Below, one piece after another: positions 8,672-20,313 of a stretch of 64,000 nucleotides of DNA. Positions within the stretch are counted from its first letter, which is position 1. Each line of letters opens with the position of its first letter. A program made the position numbers and the translations under genes. Origin of the DNA: Amblyomma americanum (taxonomy: Eukaryota > Arthropoda > Arachnida > Ixodida > Ixodidae); NCBI RefSeq assembly GCF_052857255.1, contig NC_135504.1:138769121-138833120 (forward strand). Direction: 5' to 3'. The notes below the pieces were generated by a model, which worked only from the letters and a program-made list of their open reading frames with translations, was not told the DNA's origin and ran no database searches.

Positions 8672-10370
8672 ATGGAGTACCGCGTCGATGGCGAAGTGAT
8701 TTCCCCAGAAGAATTCAAAAATGATCCACGGTGGTCCCACGCCGTCCGGGCCCACAACAAGCTCTACCCCACCACGAAGCCGTCATCGTCCAATGACGCG
8801 TCAGCAGCGTCCAGTTCCCGGGCAGGTCCAGGCAAGCCCGCTCAACCGCCGCAAGGCAAGTCTACTCCACCAAAAAACAAGAAACACGCTCCACTTCCTC
8901 GTCTACCAGTTTCAGACCTCAAGATTGTGTTCCGCCCGGGCGGTGGTCCCGACCTGCGGCCCGTGAACGACGGAGCTCTTCTCCAGCTTCTCTGCACTGG
9001 CGCAGAGATCGACTACGGGCAAGCGCGGAGCCAGGACAAGCTCCGAATCAACCCTTACAATAACTGGTTCATCGTGAGTTCGCCTTCGGAAGCCCGAATG
9101 AAACGATATGTCCAACTTCAAGAACTCAGGCTCCATGAACAACAGTATCCGATGAAGACATATGTCGCGGCCCCCGACAACGCCGTCAAAGGGATACTCT
9201 ACAACGTGGTATATAACCAGACTCAAGAAGATATTTTCTCCGACCTCATGGCGCTGAACCCCAGCCGCCACTTCACGATCGCCGACGCCCGCCAACTAGG
9301 CCGCACCAAGTCCATCTTGGTCACCTTTATTGACACCACGGAAGTTCCAAGACAGCTCGTCTTCTACGGCACCCTCTATACGTGTCATCCCTTCAAGGCG
9401 AAAGTTGAAGCATGCTTCAACTGCCGCAAGCCGGGCCATCGTGCTGATGTGTGTCCGAAAGAGCGCACCGACCTTTTTGCTCGCTGCGGTGCGTCTCATC
9501 CCATCAAAGAAACGCCGGATTGCACTCCCAAATGTATCCTGTGTAATCGAACGCATTTCACAGGGACGCGCAAGTGCAAAGTACGCTTCGAACGCTCCGG
9601 CAACACCACGCCTGTCTACGCTCTACGGACAACGCCCCCGGCAAGTCCACCACCGTCTTCGCCACCCAAGAGTCCCAGGGCGTCGCGAAGCCGCCAACGC
9701 TCCACCTCCCGCCCAAGAACTGGTCGCAGTCGCAGCCGTTCCTTGTCCTTCCCACCACTTCCAGGCCAAAGGGTCGAGGGCTTCGAAACAGGTGAGCTGG
9801 GGGCCGCAGTCTTCCTCGCTCGAGAAGGAAAACGCGGAGCTAAAAGCACAATTGTCCTCCCAGAGTCGCGAAATTGCTGCTCTAAAAGAGCAACTGCAAA
9901 ACCTTTTAAGGCGTGAACACTCCCCACCGACATTGCCCCCAGTGGTGCAAACCCCGACACATCCAAACGTGCCCCGTTCCTCCTCCGTCTCTTCCCTCTC
10001 CGCCTCCTCCTCGCGCGCTACGTCACCGGCACGTGGGCTCCCCGCTAAACGCAAGTCCGCCGATGACGCCAATTCTCCCTCCCAACCAGTCACTGACAAC
10101 CGTGTACACCAGGTGACGTCTTTCATGCAAGATTTTGAGAAACGCATGATGGCGACGCTAAACACATTCCGCTCCGAAACTCATACGTGGATGAAGAACG
10201 TTTTTGACCGCGTGGCGGCGCTCGAAACCCGCCAGAGCAATCTGGAGGCCAATGTCACGCAATACCAAACTAAGATTCACGAGCCTCTCCCCAGTGGTCA
10301 TACGCCACCCCCTCCACCTTCCGCTCTCTCCGTAATTGCCCAACATGGCTACGACACCCCAACGCATTAG
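8672..10370 (+). pseudogene. ORF1 (gag-like) of I-like element C, one frameshift
   Basis: The frame opens at ATG 8672. Residues about 80-240 form a conserved I-type ORF1 core (LKIVFRPGGGPDLR, INPYNNWFIVSSPS, ARQLGRTKSILVTF). Zinc-knuckle-like motifs follow: CFNCRKPGHRADVCP, then CGASH..CTPKCILCNRTH..C. An Arg/Ser-rich stretch comes next. Around 9768-9785 the reading frame must shift to continue into a coiled coil (LEKENAELKAQL, REIAALKEQLQNLL) and a Pro/Ser-rich tail ending at 10370. Without the shift the frame stops at 9916. The protein would bind element RNA. ORF2's ATG at 10345 overlaps the ORF1 end by about 26 bases in another frame. Confidence 0.82.
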
Positions 10371-13300
10371 AGAGTGGTAGTGGAACTGCAGGGGTTTTCG
10401 CTCAAAGCAAGATAACCTGCACCTTTACTTACAAACCCTCTCTAGCCGCGACGCCCCCGCGGTCATTGCGCTTCAGGAAACTCTGACGTCAGTCAAGCTC
10501 CGAAACTACAACGCATACGAACATTCTACCCAGCCACAGACCAGGGTCGCCACGCTCGTACATCGCAATCTCACTGCGATAGAGCACTCATTAGAGGTAG
10601 ACGACATAGACGGTCTCCTGCTGGAGCTTCGCCCTCCCACACGCAAATCACTTAGCCTCTTCATCCTCAATCTCTATAGCCCCCAAAAGGTCCTCCTGCC
10701 CCTCTTCTTGCGGCTTTCCGCAAGACGCTCTCGATCAGTTCGAACAACTCCCTGTTGGTAGTGGGCTACTTTAACGCCAATCACATGAGTTGGGGGTACC
10801 GCAAGAACTGTCGCAAAGGCACCTCCCTGTGGTCATTCATTCAGAACGAAGGCCTCTCCCTTTTGAATGACACCACGATCCCCACCCGTATTGGTTCCAG
10901 TGTTCAGCACAACACCAGCCCAGACCTCACAATTCGCAAACACATTCGCGACAGCCGATGGATCAACACGACACACTCCTTTGGCAGCGACCATTATATC
11001 ATTTCCACAGAGGTCAGTATCTCTTCCATTACCTCGCCAAAACGACGAGGGACACAGGTGGTGGATTGGGACAAATTCCGCTAACTTCGGCGCCTAATCC
11101 CAAACACCATCACGGACCTCTCTGAATCGACCACCAGTCTCAACCGCGATGTCGCCCGCGCTACCTCCACCATTCCCGAACCTGAGGACACGTCGGCTGC
11201 TGACCGCCGGCTCCTCCACATGTGGGAAGCACATGCCAGCCTGCAAAGGCGCTGGCTCAATCAAAAGCACAATCGGCCCCTTAAACGCCATATCGCTCAT
11301 CTCGTACGCGAGATTGAAACACATGCACGCGACCTGGCCCATCAACAATAGGGACAGGTCTGCGATCGCATGAGAGGCAATTTAGGCCTCAAAGACACCT
11401 GGTCCCTCCTCAGATATCTCCTGGACCCGAGTCACACGAAGGCCACCCAATGCAAGCATGTCACTCGCATCTTGCACCAGCTCCCCCTCTCAGACGATGC
11501 ACTCCTCCAAGCCAGCCCTCAAAGATCAATATCTCACCACCACGCCTCCCACCCCCCTCCCCCGTACACGGGAGACCGCAACCCGGAACTCGATGCGGAC
11601 ATCTCTCCGGCCGAGGTTCGGGCGGCCATGCAAAAACTTCGGACCACGACAGCCCCCGGCGCTGACAGAGTCACTAACAAGGCGCTCCGCAATTTCGACG
11701 GCCAGTCCGTGTAGGCTGTTGCAGACTTGTTCAATCACTGCTGGCGAACGGGAACCCTCCCTTCGCAGTGGACTCATGCCCGCATAACTTTCATCCCCAA
11801 GCCAGGAAATCCTATTGAGAAAAGGAATCTCCGCCCCATTTCCCTTACGTCTTGCATCGGCAAGCTCTTTGAGCACGTCGTCCTTGGTCGCTTCCAGGAA
11901 CACCTGGACGACAACCTCCTCTTCCCCCAACGATGGCTGGTTTCCGTCCCTACCTCTCCACCCAAGATATCATGCTTCAGCTCCCAGAAGACGTCCTCCA
12001 CCCCCGAAACACGAGGCACACGCGCGAGGTCCTGGCCCTGGATCTAAAACAGGCATTCGACAATGTACATCATTCGGCCATCTTGGACGCCCTGTTGTCC
12101 CTACACGTCGGCACTCGTACCCATCAGTACATCTCAGCCTTCCTCCGCCACCGCACAGCTGAAATCACTTTTGGCTCACCATCCTCCCCTGTTTTTACCC
12201 TCGGTAGCCGAGGTACTCCTCAGGGATCGGTACTCTCCCCGCTTCTATTTAATATAACTCTCATACCCATGGCAAAGGCTCTTTAGCCATTCCCGTCCTC
12301 TCGCACTCTTTATATGCCGACATCACCCTGTGCACCTCCACGGGTAATGTCGGCACCATTGAAGAGACACTACAAGCGGGGGCAGATGTGGTGACCTCCT
12401 ATGCCCATCAGGTCGGCCTTGCATGCTCTCCTACAAAATCGGAACTTCTGGTCCTTCGCCCCCCTCGGGGAAGACTGGACAAAACTCCCCCACCTGGCAT
12501 CGATGTCACCATTGATGCCACCCGCATACCAGAGGCAGACAAAGTTTGCATCCTGGGGATGGTTCTCCAGAACAATGGCAAGAACACTGCCACAATCACC
12601 AAGCTCACTGCTACCGTTCAACAAACCTTTCGCCTCGTCAGGCGAATCGCTAACAAACACCGAGGCATGCGGGAGCACGACCTCCGCCGCCTGATCCAGG
12701 CTTTCGTCCTTAGCCGGGTAGTATACTCCCTGCCCTATCTCTTCCTCTCCCGAGTAGAGGAGAACAAAGTCAACTGCCTCATCCGTCAGGCGTACAAGAC
12801 GGCCCTCAACCTCCCCCAGCACACGTCGAATGAACGCCTTCTTAAGATGGGCGTACACAACACCCTCGCCGAGCTCACCGAGGCCCATCGATCTGCCCAA
12901 CTTGATCGGCTCTCCTCCACCCTAGCCGGCCGTCACATTCTTGACGCCATTGGCCTACACCCCCCTGGCCATTATACCCACACCTTCTCCCTCCCACACC
13001 GCACACGGGACCTCATCACCATTCACCCCCTCCCCAAGAACATGCATCCCGAGCATCACGCGGCTCGTCGTGCTGCTCGGGCTGCAGCCCTACACAAACA
13101 CTATGGCGCACAGCCGGACAGCGTCTACGTCGACGCAGCCTCTTACACCTCCTCTTCCGCCTTTGGCCTGGCGGTAGTGTCCAATTCGTACACCCCTATT
13201 ACGGCAGGCACTGTCATTGCCTCCACTCCTGCGGAAGCGGAGGAGGCAGCCGTAGCCTTAGCCATCGCTACTACATCGGCGACCCACATTTTCAGCGACT

Positions 13301-13914
13301 CAAAGACCGCGGTCCGTAACTTTGCGAAAGGCCGCATCTCCGAACCCGCTTTCCGGCTTCTAAGCCGGTCTCCCGCCCCTACTCGACCTATTCAGCTTCT
13401 CTGGGTCCCGGCCCACGCCGGCCACCCAGGTAACGAGGCGGCTCATTCTTTAGCTCGAGGTTTCGACAGCCGAGCAGGAGCCGCCGACGCCTTGGGAGAC
13501 GCTCGAGATCGAATGGTCGCGTATCACGAGATCACTCTACACTACCGTGAGCAACGGCTAACGTATTCCCCTCCGCACAAGTCTCTCACTAAATTGCAGC
13601 AGGTGACGTGGCGACAGCTACAATCCCGCACCTTCCTCTCCCCTGTCCACATAGCCCTGGTTCACCCGGGACTGTTCACGCCAGTATGCACCCTCTGCGG
13701 CGCTCCGAAAGCGGATTTTGCACACATTCTTTATTCTTGCTCTGAGCTCCTTCCACCAGCCGATTGGCAACTCACAGACCTCGAGCGATGGGAGGCTGCG
13801 GTGTCCAGTTCTGACCCGGCTGCCCAACGGCAGCTAGTGGACTGGGCTTTGGAAGTCGCTGAGAGGCATCACCTTCCGGTCACGAAACGCATCCAAGAGC
13901 AATCCCATCACTAG
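10345..13914 (+). pseudogene. ORF2 of I-like element C: endonuclease, reverse transcriptase, RNase H; disrupted
   Basis: The ATG at 10345 starts MATTPQRIREW, but a TAG follows at 10378. The endonuclease reads WNCRGFR, VIALQET, ATLVHRN, shifts frame near 10700, then continues FNANHMSWGY and SFGSDHYIIS. The reverse transcriptase shows TAPGADRVTN, RPISLTSCIGKLFEH, DLKQAFDNVHH and RGTPQGSVLSPLLFN. The FADD-equivalent box is damaged near 12300 by a stop and a shift. The RNase H domain (VYVDAASYTSSSAFGLA, IFSDSKTAVRNF, LLWVPAHAGHPGNEAAHSLA) and a terminal C-x2-C..H..C motif are intact from 12388 to 13914. Further stops lie near 11083, 11349, 11712 and 12283, with a shift near 11930. Confidence 0.88.
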
Positions 13915-13964
13915 GATGTAACAATTAAGGCTTGCTCTACTTTATAAAGTTTTTCGCCACCACC

Positions 13965-13977
13965 ACTCCGAAGCCGG
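13965..13977. repeat. Target-site duplication, right copy, of element C
   Basis: Exact match to 8373-8385, immediately after the LINE's 3' end. Confidence 0.85.
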
Positions 13978-15806
13978 ACGGGACGAGATGCGGGAGAACG
14001 GTCCTCAACACGAGGCCTCGCCCCGCGGGCGGAGAACGGAGCGACGCGGGTGGTACGTCCGCTCCCGATGCCATTCCCCAGCCCAAAAGAGTGATGATCT
14101 CTCTAAGCTCTCCCACGCGCGTAGTAGTCGGGCCCTCCGTGGCGCCCTCCTTTATTAGTTAAAGTAACTAACCAGGGAGTCACATTGCGCCACCCTCCCC
14201 GAGGCGATCCCGTGGGAGTGTGCACCACGGGAAAGCAAACCACAAGTTGAAGCAGCGGAGCAGGTCCCCGCAAAATTCAGAAATTGTAACACATGGTTGT
14301 GGCAGTAGAAATTTTACTCTCATTACCATCCGTATTAACAAGTCAAAAATACATGGGCCTTTATGAATATTGCGCATTTTCCCTCAATCATTGTCTCAAC
14401 AACGAGTTTCCATATTGACGAGGCCTCATTACATTGACTTTCATCTCCAGTAAAATTGTCCATAAAAAGTAGTACATATAATTGGGGTCATGTTAACGAG
14501 GCATGCCATAAGCGCTCTAACAGCATTTCAGATGCTACATGCTTGGTTTCAGCCATTTCCTGTTCTCAAGCGGCTTACGTAGACAGCAGTTGTAAGGGCC
14601 GTCGTGTCTGCCATGCTTGCTACATAAGTGGTATAACAAGCTTCGCCACATACTAATTATAAGGTCTTCACCACTTTTTGCCGCTTCAGCTATCCAGTAA
14701 AGATGGCTAGTAATCAGTTGTTGTCAGAACTGCTTTCGGCTAGCAGCATGCTGTTTCTTCTTGAGATCTACATTGAATGAGATAATCTATGTGTACAGAC
14801 AAGCCTATCAAGGTGGGGAGACAATATGCTTCCATACCTTTAGCAACACGCCAGACGTCGAGCAATTGCTTGATGTCCGGCCTGCTTATCCTGCAGTATC
14901 GCCTGATGACGGTGGGGCGGTTAAAGAAAAAAATGAAGTTTAGCTGTTGGGTTCGTTGAAAATTTTAAAAGCATATTTAAATACTGAGGAATTTGTGATG
15001 ATGTCACAATCTCATTAAAAACATACATATCATGGTGGAGAATTGGGTCATTTGATAAATACTGGGAAGAATAAAAATTCCAGAAAAGAAACAGTAAGAA
15101 ACGTCTTTCCTTAGTGTGTATGTGTCTTTTCTGCTGATTTTCTTCTTGTTAGTTTGCACTTTCGGGGACAAAAGTAACTGATTCCCCTCTTGAAATTCTG
15201 CATCCCATGCGCACCAATCTTAATACTAGGAGTGCACCAGGTGCTGTCCGCATGCAGTGCTGCACAGTTAGGAACTTGCAGTTAGTTCAGTCGAGTTGTT
15301 CCCGATAGAATCCAACCGGCTATACTCTCCACTCCATGTCAGTCATCGGAAAAAGAAAAAAAACAGGGACGAGAGGGAAATCCTGGAGGCCTACCATATT
15401 AGGTACCAAAGGCAGTGACATATGCGTCAGTGCACCGTATTTATATCTCACTAACAAGGAATTTAATTTTCGAAGCAAAAGTGTGCGTGTGCAAGTTTGA
15501 CAGGCAAATTATGTGCCTGTTGTTGTTTGCCAGATATGGAGCGTGTATCCACTCCTTGGTGAATCGCCATATATTTATCTGCTCTTTTAGTGTTTTTAGT
15601 GCGTCCGATACGCATGCGTCTTCTGGTGACCTAGGTTGGCCATTTCTCGATGAAGCTTAAGTTGTTAGTCCAGCGTTGTCATGTGTTCTTCTCCTGTTGT
15701 CTCGTGCTTTCGCTGGTGAAGTTATGTGTCTATGTCTCGACTCTACTGAATCATAATTGCTCATGGGCAACCTCCTCCTCATGGAACCCTCCAGAGATGA
15801 AGGCAC
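13978..15806. other. Non-coding stretch
   Basis: The first 190 bases are GC-rich and continue the pre-insertion site of element C. The rest is AT-richer. I found no protein similarity, RNA gene or clear repeat structure. Confidence 0.4.
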
Positions 15807-15811
15807 TACAT

Positions 15812-15951
15812 TGTCACATATATTAAAGAGCCTAAATTAAAATTTAAAGGAAAAAGGTGTGAAGAAGACGACGCGAATTAACCGAAGAATAAAGAAGAGG
15901 AAGAAAAAGCATTCGTTGAGGTTGAAGGAGATGATTGGTGGAGAAGCATTC
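15812..15951 (+). repeat. 5' LTR remnant of the gypsy element
   Basis: These bases align closely with the first part of the right LTR (from 16832), with scattered substitutions. The match stops at GGAGAAGCATTCG, where coding sequence begins. Confidence 0.8.
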
Positions 15952-16500
15952 GCACTGATACATCAGACCGAGCTTTAGGAGCCCTACTCTTTCAAGAAGA
16001 GAATCGCGTGCTACATCCGGTATTTTTTGCAAGCAAGAGATTATCGGCTAGTGAACGCAATTTATTTATTTATTTATTTATACTGCGGAGTCGCTTGACT
16101 CCAAGCAGGGGTGAACAAAGGTACAAGTAAAAAATAAACAAGTTATATATATAGACTGGCGCCATTCAAAAGCGAACAGATGATGCGAAAAAAATCAAAA
16201 AACAAGGATTTCACATACAAAAGGCTCTCAAATTGTCAACAACTACACTATTGAAAAGGAATGTCTGGCGGTGGTGTGGGCGGTAAAGAAATTCCACATT
16301 TATCTTTATGGGAGACATTTTAGGATTCAAACAGATCATCAGCCGCTTGAATACTTAACCAAGGCCAAAATGAAAAATAGTAAAGTTATGAGATGGAGTT
16401 TGGCCTTGCAAGAATACTCATTTCAGGTGGAATATAATAATGGCAGAGATAACGTTGGAGCGGACAACCAACTGAACAGCTCTAGGTATCTCTGAGATGT
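15952..16500 (+). pseudogene. Gypsy RNase H fragment split by a CR1 3' end
   Basis: From about 15954 the sequence encodes TDTSDRALGALLFQEE and LHPVFFASKRLSASERN, the start of the RNase H domain that follows gypsy reverse transcriptase. After an insertion at 16061-16242 it resumes YTIEKECLAVVWAVKKF, YLYGRHFRIQTDHQPLEYL and MRWSLALQEYSFQVEY, ending near 16490. The catalytic domain is recognisable, but nothing before or after it survives, so it is a relic. Confidence 0.85.
16061..16242 (-). mobile_element. 5'-truncated CR1-like 3' end inside the gypsy fragment
   Basis: The minus strand ends in GCTTGGAGTCAAGCGACTCC and then AAAT repeats, a short hairpin plus tail like other CR1 ends here. Removing it rejoins the RNase H reading frame at ERN|YTIEKE. 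Confidence 0.7.
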
Positions 16501-16831
16501 ATCTTGTTGTTGTTGTATTAATGTATCTCTGGAATTTATCTTGTTGTTGGCGTTGCTGTTGTTGGTGTTGTGATCATATAAGGGAGTGTGTTGTGGACAC
16601 GAACATGTTTATTAAGGACTCTACGGACAGCGGCAGTGGTGTGTTAGTGTTCTGAACACGCAATTTAGTGTGCCGTGTTCGTGGTGTGCGTTTGGTGTGT
16701 GCTGGACATCTTCGGTGTGGTGTGTGCTGAGTCCAGAATCGCCACAGAAGATAGTCGGCTGGCTGGATGGCTTGAAGATGAGGATGACGTGAGCAGTTTT
16801 TCATGAAAAAACTCTTTAGAGAGGGGGCCCT
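16501..16831. other. Residual internal region and polypurine tract of the gypsy element
   Basis: There is no coding potential. The stretch is rich in TTGTTG and GTGTG words and ends with a candidate polypurine tract (16819-16830). Confidence 0.5.
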
Positions 16832-17696
16832 TGTCACATATAAGAAGGAGCCTAAATTAAATTTTAAAGGAAAAAGGTGTGAAGAAGACGACGCGAATTA
16901 ACCGAAGAATAAAGAAGAGGAAGAAGAAGCATTCGGTGAGGTGGAGAGAGGCGATTGGTGGAGAAGCATTCGGTGAGGTGCAGAGAGATGATTGGTGGAG
17001 AAGAGAAGAAGACGACGACAAGGCTTACGTGGACTAACACGGAGGCTATAAAAGGGCGAGTGAGAGCGAGGCACTGGGGGGAACAGCAGAGAAGCGGGGG
17101 TTCCGGCAGGTCAGGGACACATCGGCTGGAAGAGAGCGACGCCGGCTACTGCTCCGGTGAGCTCGCGTTCTACGACATTGCATCGTGGACTCCTGCCGTG
17201 CCTGAGCCCGTTCCGGGGAGTCAACGGAGGGCGCTACCACCTGCTACGGCCAGGGGAGTCTCCAGCGCTGTTGCCACCCATCCGGGTGGTGCCCCCACGC
17301 CAACGACACCGCCATCACCTCCACGGGCGCTTGGAGCTGGAGCTTGTACGACGCAGCCAGCGACGCCAGCCCAAGCGCATCGAACGCCGCCAGCAACGCC
17401 AGCCCAAGCACGCCGAAAGCCGCCTCGACGCCGGCTACGGGATCCATACAACGCCGCAGCCACACCGAACCAACCGTGAGCACGAACGCCGACCGCTAAT
17501 AGTAGAACGCCAGTAGTAGACGCTGGTAGGAGTGTGCCCGGGTCATGTATATTTATAGTGTTTGTGTTTTGTGTTTGTTAAATTTGTGTTCTAGTGTGTG
17601 TGTCACGTAGGGTGTATTAAATGTGCGTTTGTGTGGGTACACCCATCGCCTAGTCCATTCTTTCGGTCCGAGTGTTCTCCGGGGAAATCCGTGACG
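16832..17696 (+). repeat. 3' LTR of the gypsy element (865 bp)
   Basis: It runs from TGTCAC to GTGACG. It contains a short internal duplication (two copies of GATTGGTGGAGAAG with flanking sequence, 16951-17003) and a TATAAAAG box at about 17047, so transcription probably starts near 17075. A long open frame (16955-17479) here is low-complexity Pro/Ala and is probably not coding. Confidence 0.78.
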
Positions 17697-17701
17697 TACA
17701 T

Positions 17702-18651
17702 GCATAAGTTCCATCGCCATCATAACGTGCGAAGCTAATGTAAAACCAGCCTCGTCCTGTGATCCTTACGGTGTCTACGTCCTATCCTCTGGTTTTATTT
17801 ATGCCATCATTGTGGTCTTTAATCTGGTTATGGTATTTTAGCACTTAGTGACAGCACATCACAGAAAATTGCAACCAACAAGTTTAAGTAAGGTTTATCT
17901 TACTAGATTGAAGGTAGCACTGAGTATATTTATTATATAAAATATGTGTAGGCAACAATGCAGCACTGTGCATTAGTAGCATCTCATGTTATGCCACGGC
18001 GGATATCGAGAGAGTGCGCGCTCTCTGACGCCCTGTGCAAAAGGGGCAGTTGCGACCTACCACCGCATCTCTCCGGCGGCGCTGCGAGCCAACCCTCTCC
18101 GCTCGGAGAGCCGCTGAAATGTTCGCTAGAGGCAGCCTCGGCGCGCGCTGGTTCTGACACCTTGCACATGTTACTGAACGGCTGCTCCTAGCGTTGAACA
18201 AGATCCTGGCAACCGTGTCTTATGCAGCCATCGCTATAGGCATGCAAAGGAGGGAAGTAGTAGAGAGATCTCAAAATCTTGAAGTTGGCATGCAATGATG
18301 GGGCATAGCTCGGCTGGATCATTGGAGACTGGCTCGAGTAAAAGTGAAGCAAGGTATTTCAGTAACAACCAGGGTCAGGATACATTTATTTTCACCTCAG
18401 AGGCCGGCACAGTGTCTGTCGGTACTTGAAAATGTTTTCTGACAATAATAGCATTTGACGCTCCAACGCGTTCAAACGCATCTGTTCAATCTGTTTGCAC
18501 TGCACGAAACACAATAGATAAGACAGATCATTTGCTCTTTGAAACTCTGACAACGTTTCACATGCTTAAGAGAACTTACAGCAATAACAAGAACTGCTTG
18601 TAATGAATTGTACAACATTGTCGTGTGACTGACAGTTCCGAGATATGTAGT
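17702..18651. other. Non-coding stretch downstream of the P-type transposase
   Basis: I recognise no gene. The 3' end and terminal repeat of the P-type element should lie in or near this stretch, but I could not identify them. Confidence 0.4.
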
Positions 18652-20155
18652 TCAGAGCCTGAGATGCTTTCGCGTTGGTTTGCGGATAAACCCCGACGTC
18701 TTGTCATTTTGGTCTGTAAATTTCTTTTTGTAATTGACGAGAAGAATTCGGAGAAACTTTTCAGAGATCAGATGTGCTAAGCGTTTGGCCTGGCTCCTGT
18801 CAACATCTTCCGGGCAGCATAGGAGGGGAGAATCTTCAAGATATGGCTGAACGATTAGTTGCAAAGTTTCAAGAATACTTGATCGTGGAAGATCCTTGAA
18901 CTCCTTTTCAAAAAACGTCGAGATTATTTCCAAGAGAGCTAGAAATTCTGGCTTCGAATAGTGAAGTTCACCATTCTCCTGTGCGCGCAGAAGTTTGTAA
19001 ACAGGGCTGCTAGTATTTTTCGTCGCCACAAGCATAACACAAGCGTCACACCCAAGATCACTGATAAGTTTGGCAATATAGCCGCCTGCGTACACCAAGC
19101 CTGAATAAGCAAGAGACGCAGGCGGAGCTGGAACATGTGCTCGCAGAGCTCTTAGTTCTTCAACTACATCTTGGGGAACAGAGGCGGCCGCTTCTTCCGC
19201 GTCTTCACCTTGATTAGTGGCTCCTTTCGATGGCAGTGCTTTTTTCTTTACAATGTTATCCAGAGCTGCTGTAACGGCTCTTGCGTCCAGCGCGTCGTTA
19301 CCTCCACACACAAAGAGCAATTTTCTGAACAGGGCCTCGACAGGATCACTGCTGAACTTTCTAGTGAGAACGTAGTTGACGCCTCTTCTCAGTAGAAATT
19401 GAGTTACCTCCGCTGTGAATTTTGTGGTGAAAAGTAGGGCACTGTACTTTTTTTCTGTGAAGTTCCCAACGCCAGTGGCGATGGAACAGTCTTGAATATT
19501 CTTCACGTAGCTGCAAAACTCAGTTTGCAGCCACAGTAGCCGGCGATCGTCTTCCTTGCAAGTGCGCATTTTGCAATCACTTCCATTGTATGTTGTGTCA
19601 TGAATGTCGAACCATTTCTTCATCGCTTTCATGAACTTGATAGTAGATGTTGCGTCCTTGAAAGCAAAGAGAATGGAGCTGACTCGCGAGTTCTGCTGAA
19701 GGTGCTCCAGAGCCGCGTTGACTTGGGGCGAAAACACCGGCACGGCGCGTAAGATGTTCATTTTCTCAATGTTTGACGGATACACATGCTTTCGTGTCAC
19801 ATTTCTGGCCACCTTTACCGTCATTTCCTTCTGGTGCTCATACAGTTTCTGCACAAATGCACCGCTGATGACGCCAGTGCCGTCTGTAAGCTCTCGTTCC
19901 AAAAATTGGCTGCGGACATTTTTGAAAACATGGCAATGATCGAAGCTTAAAAAAACTACTCTTTCATCGTGCTGAGGATGCTTCACTATAGTTGACAACG
20001 AACCGTTCCCCATGTGCCTAAACATCGTTCTATTGGCTGAGTAGTTATTCGTAACGATACGAATGACTACAAAGCCGCATTCTTCAGCTGCAGAGATGAC
20101 GTCCTTCGTCCACGCATACAAGTCTCTCCCGCTGAGTTGCTTTGTAAAGTGATAT
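18652..20155 (-). pseudogene. P-element/THAP9-like transposase, C-terminal part
   Basis: The minus-strand frame runs from DLYAWTKDVISAAEECG through FLSFDHCHVFKNVRSQFL, a hallmark of P-element/THAP9 transposases, to FTTKFTAEVTQFLLRRG and KFSSDPVEALFRKLLF, then a C-terminal region ending HLRL. This is the RNase H-like catalytic core with its GTP-binding insertion and C-terminal domain. Known P transposases excise and reinsert their own DNA. This segment is open for about 490 codons. Its natural upstream continuation (SSYHF) lies at 23005 onward, beyond an inserted Penelope-like element. Rejoining the two sides keeps the frame. Confidence 0.88.
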
Positions 20156-20250
20156 AGTCCAAGGTTCGACGGAACACCGTCTGGTCAAGGCGAAGCATGA
20201 TTTATTCACTAATGAAAATTGGGTCACTGACCAAGTCGAAAGATGAAAAA

Positions 20251-20298
20251 TGACGTTTCGGGTCCCATACGGGGCCCTTGTTCACAATGAGGCTGTCA
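20251..20298 (-). ncRNA. Hammerhead-like fold in the 3' pseudo-LTR, copy 1
   Basis: The minus strand reads a hairpin GGGCCCC-GUAU-GGGACCC followed by GAAACGUC, which is the 3' half of a hammerhead ribozyme core. The CUGANGA box expected before the hairpin is replaced by UUGUGAA. PLEs of other animals carry hammerheads in this position. Confidence 0.35.
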
Positions 20299-20313
20299 CA
20301 GAAGAAGGAATGG

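Larger units (their letters stand above)
8386..13964 (+). mobile_element. I-like non-LTR retrotransposon 'C' with RNase H, full length but decayed
   Basis: A 5.58-kb LINE sits between perfect 13-bp direct repeats. It carries a gag-like ORF1 with Cys/His knuckles and an ORF2 in the order endonuclease, reverse transcriptase, RNase H, C-terminal Cys/His motif. That order is characteristic of the I superfamily. The 3' end is TTATAAAGTTTTTCGCCACCACC without a long poly(A). Both ORFs carry frameshifts and stops, so it is inactive. Confidence 0.88.
15807..17701 (+). mobile_element. Internally deleted Ty3/gypsy LTR retrotransposon with TACAT duplication
   Basis: TACAT at 15807-15811 and 17697-17701 flanks an element that begins TGTCAC (15812) and ends GTGACG (17696), near-perfect inverted termini. 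The left LTR keeps only its first 140 bases, then joins abruptly to an RNase H coding fragment. The right LTR is complete. Protease, most of the reverse transcriptase and integrase are missing. A purine-rich tract ending GAGAGGGGGCCC lies just upstream of the right LTR, as expected for second-strand priming. Confidence 0.8.

Noticed and set aside
16955..17479. Pro/Ala-rich protein gene
   Set aside because: It lies wholly inside the gypsy 3' LTR, is low complexity and open in overlapping frames on both strands, with no family resemblance.
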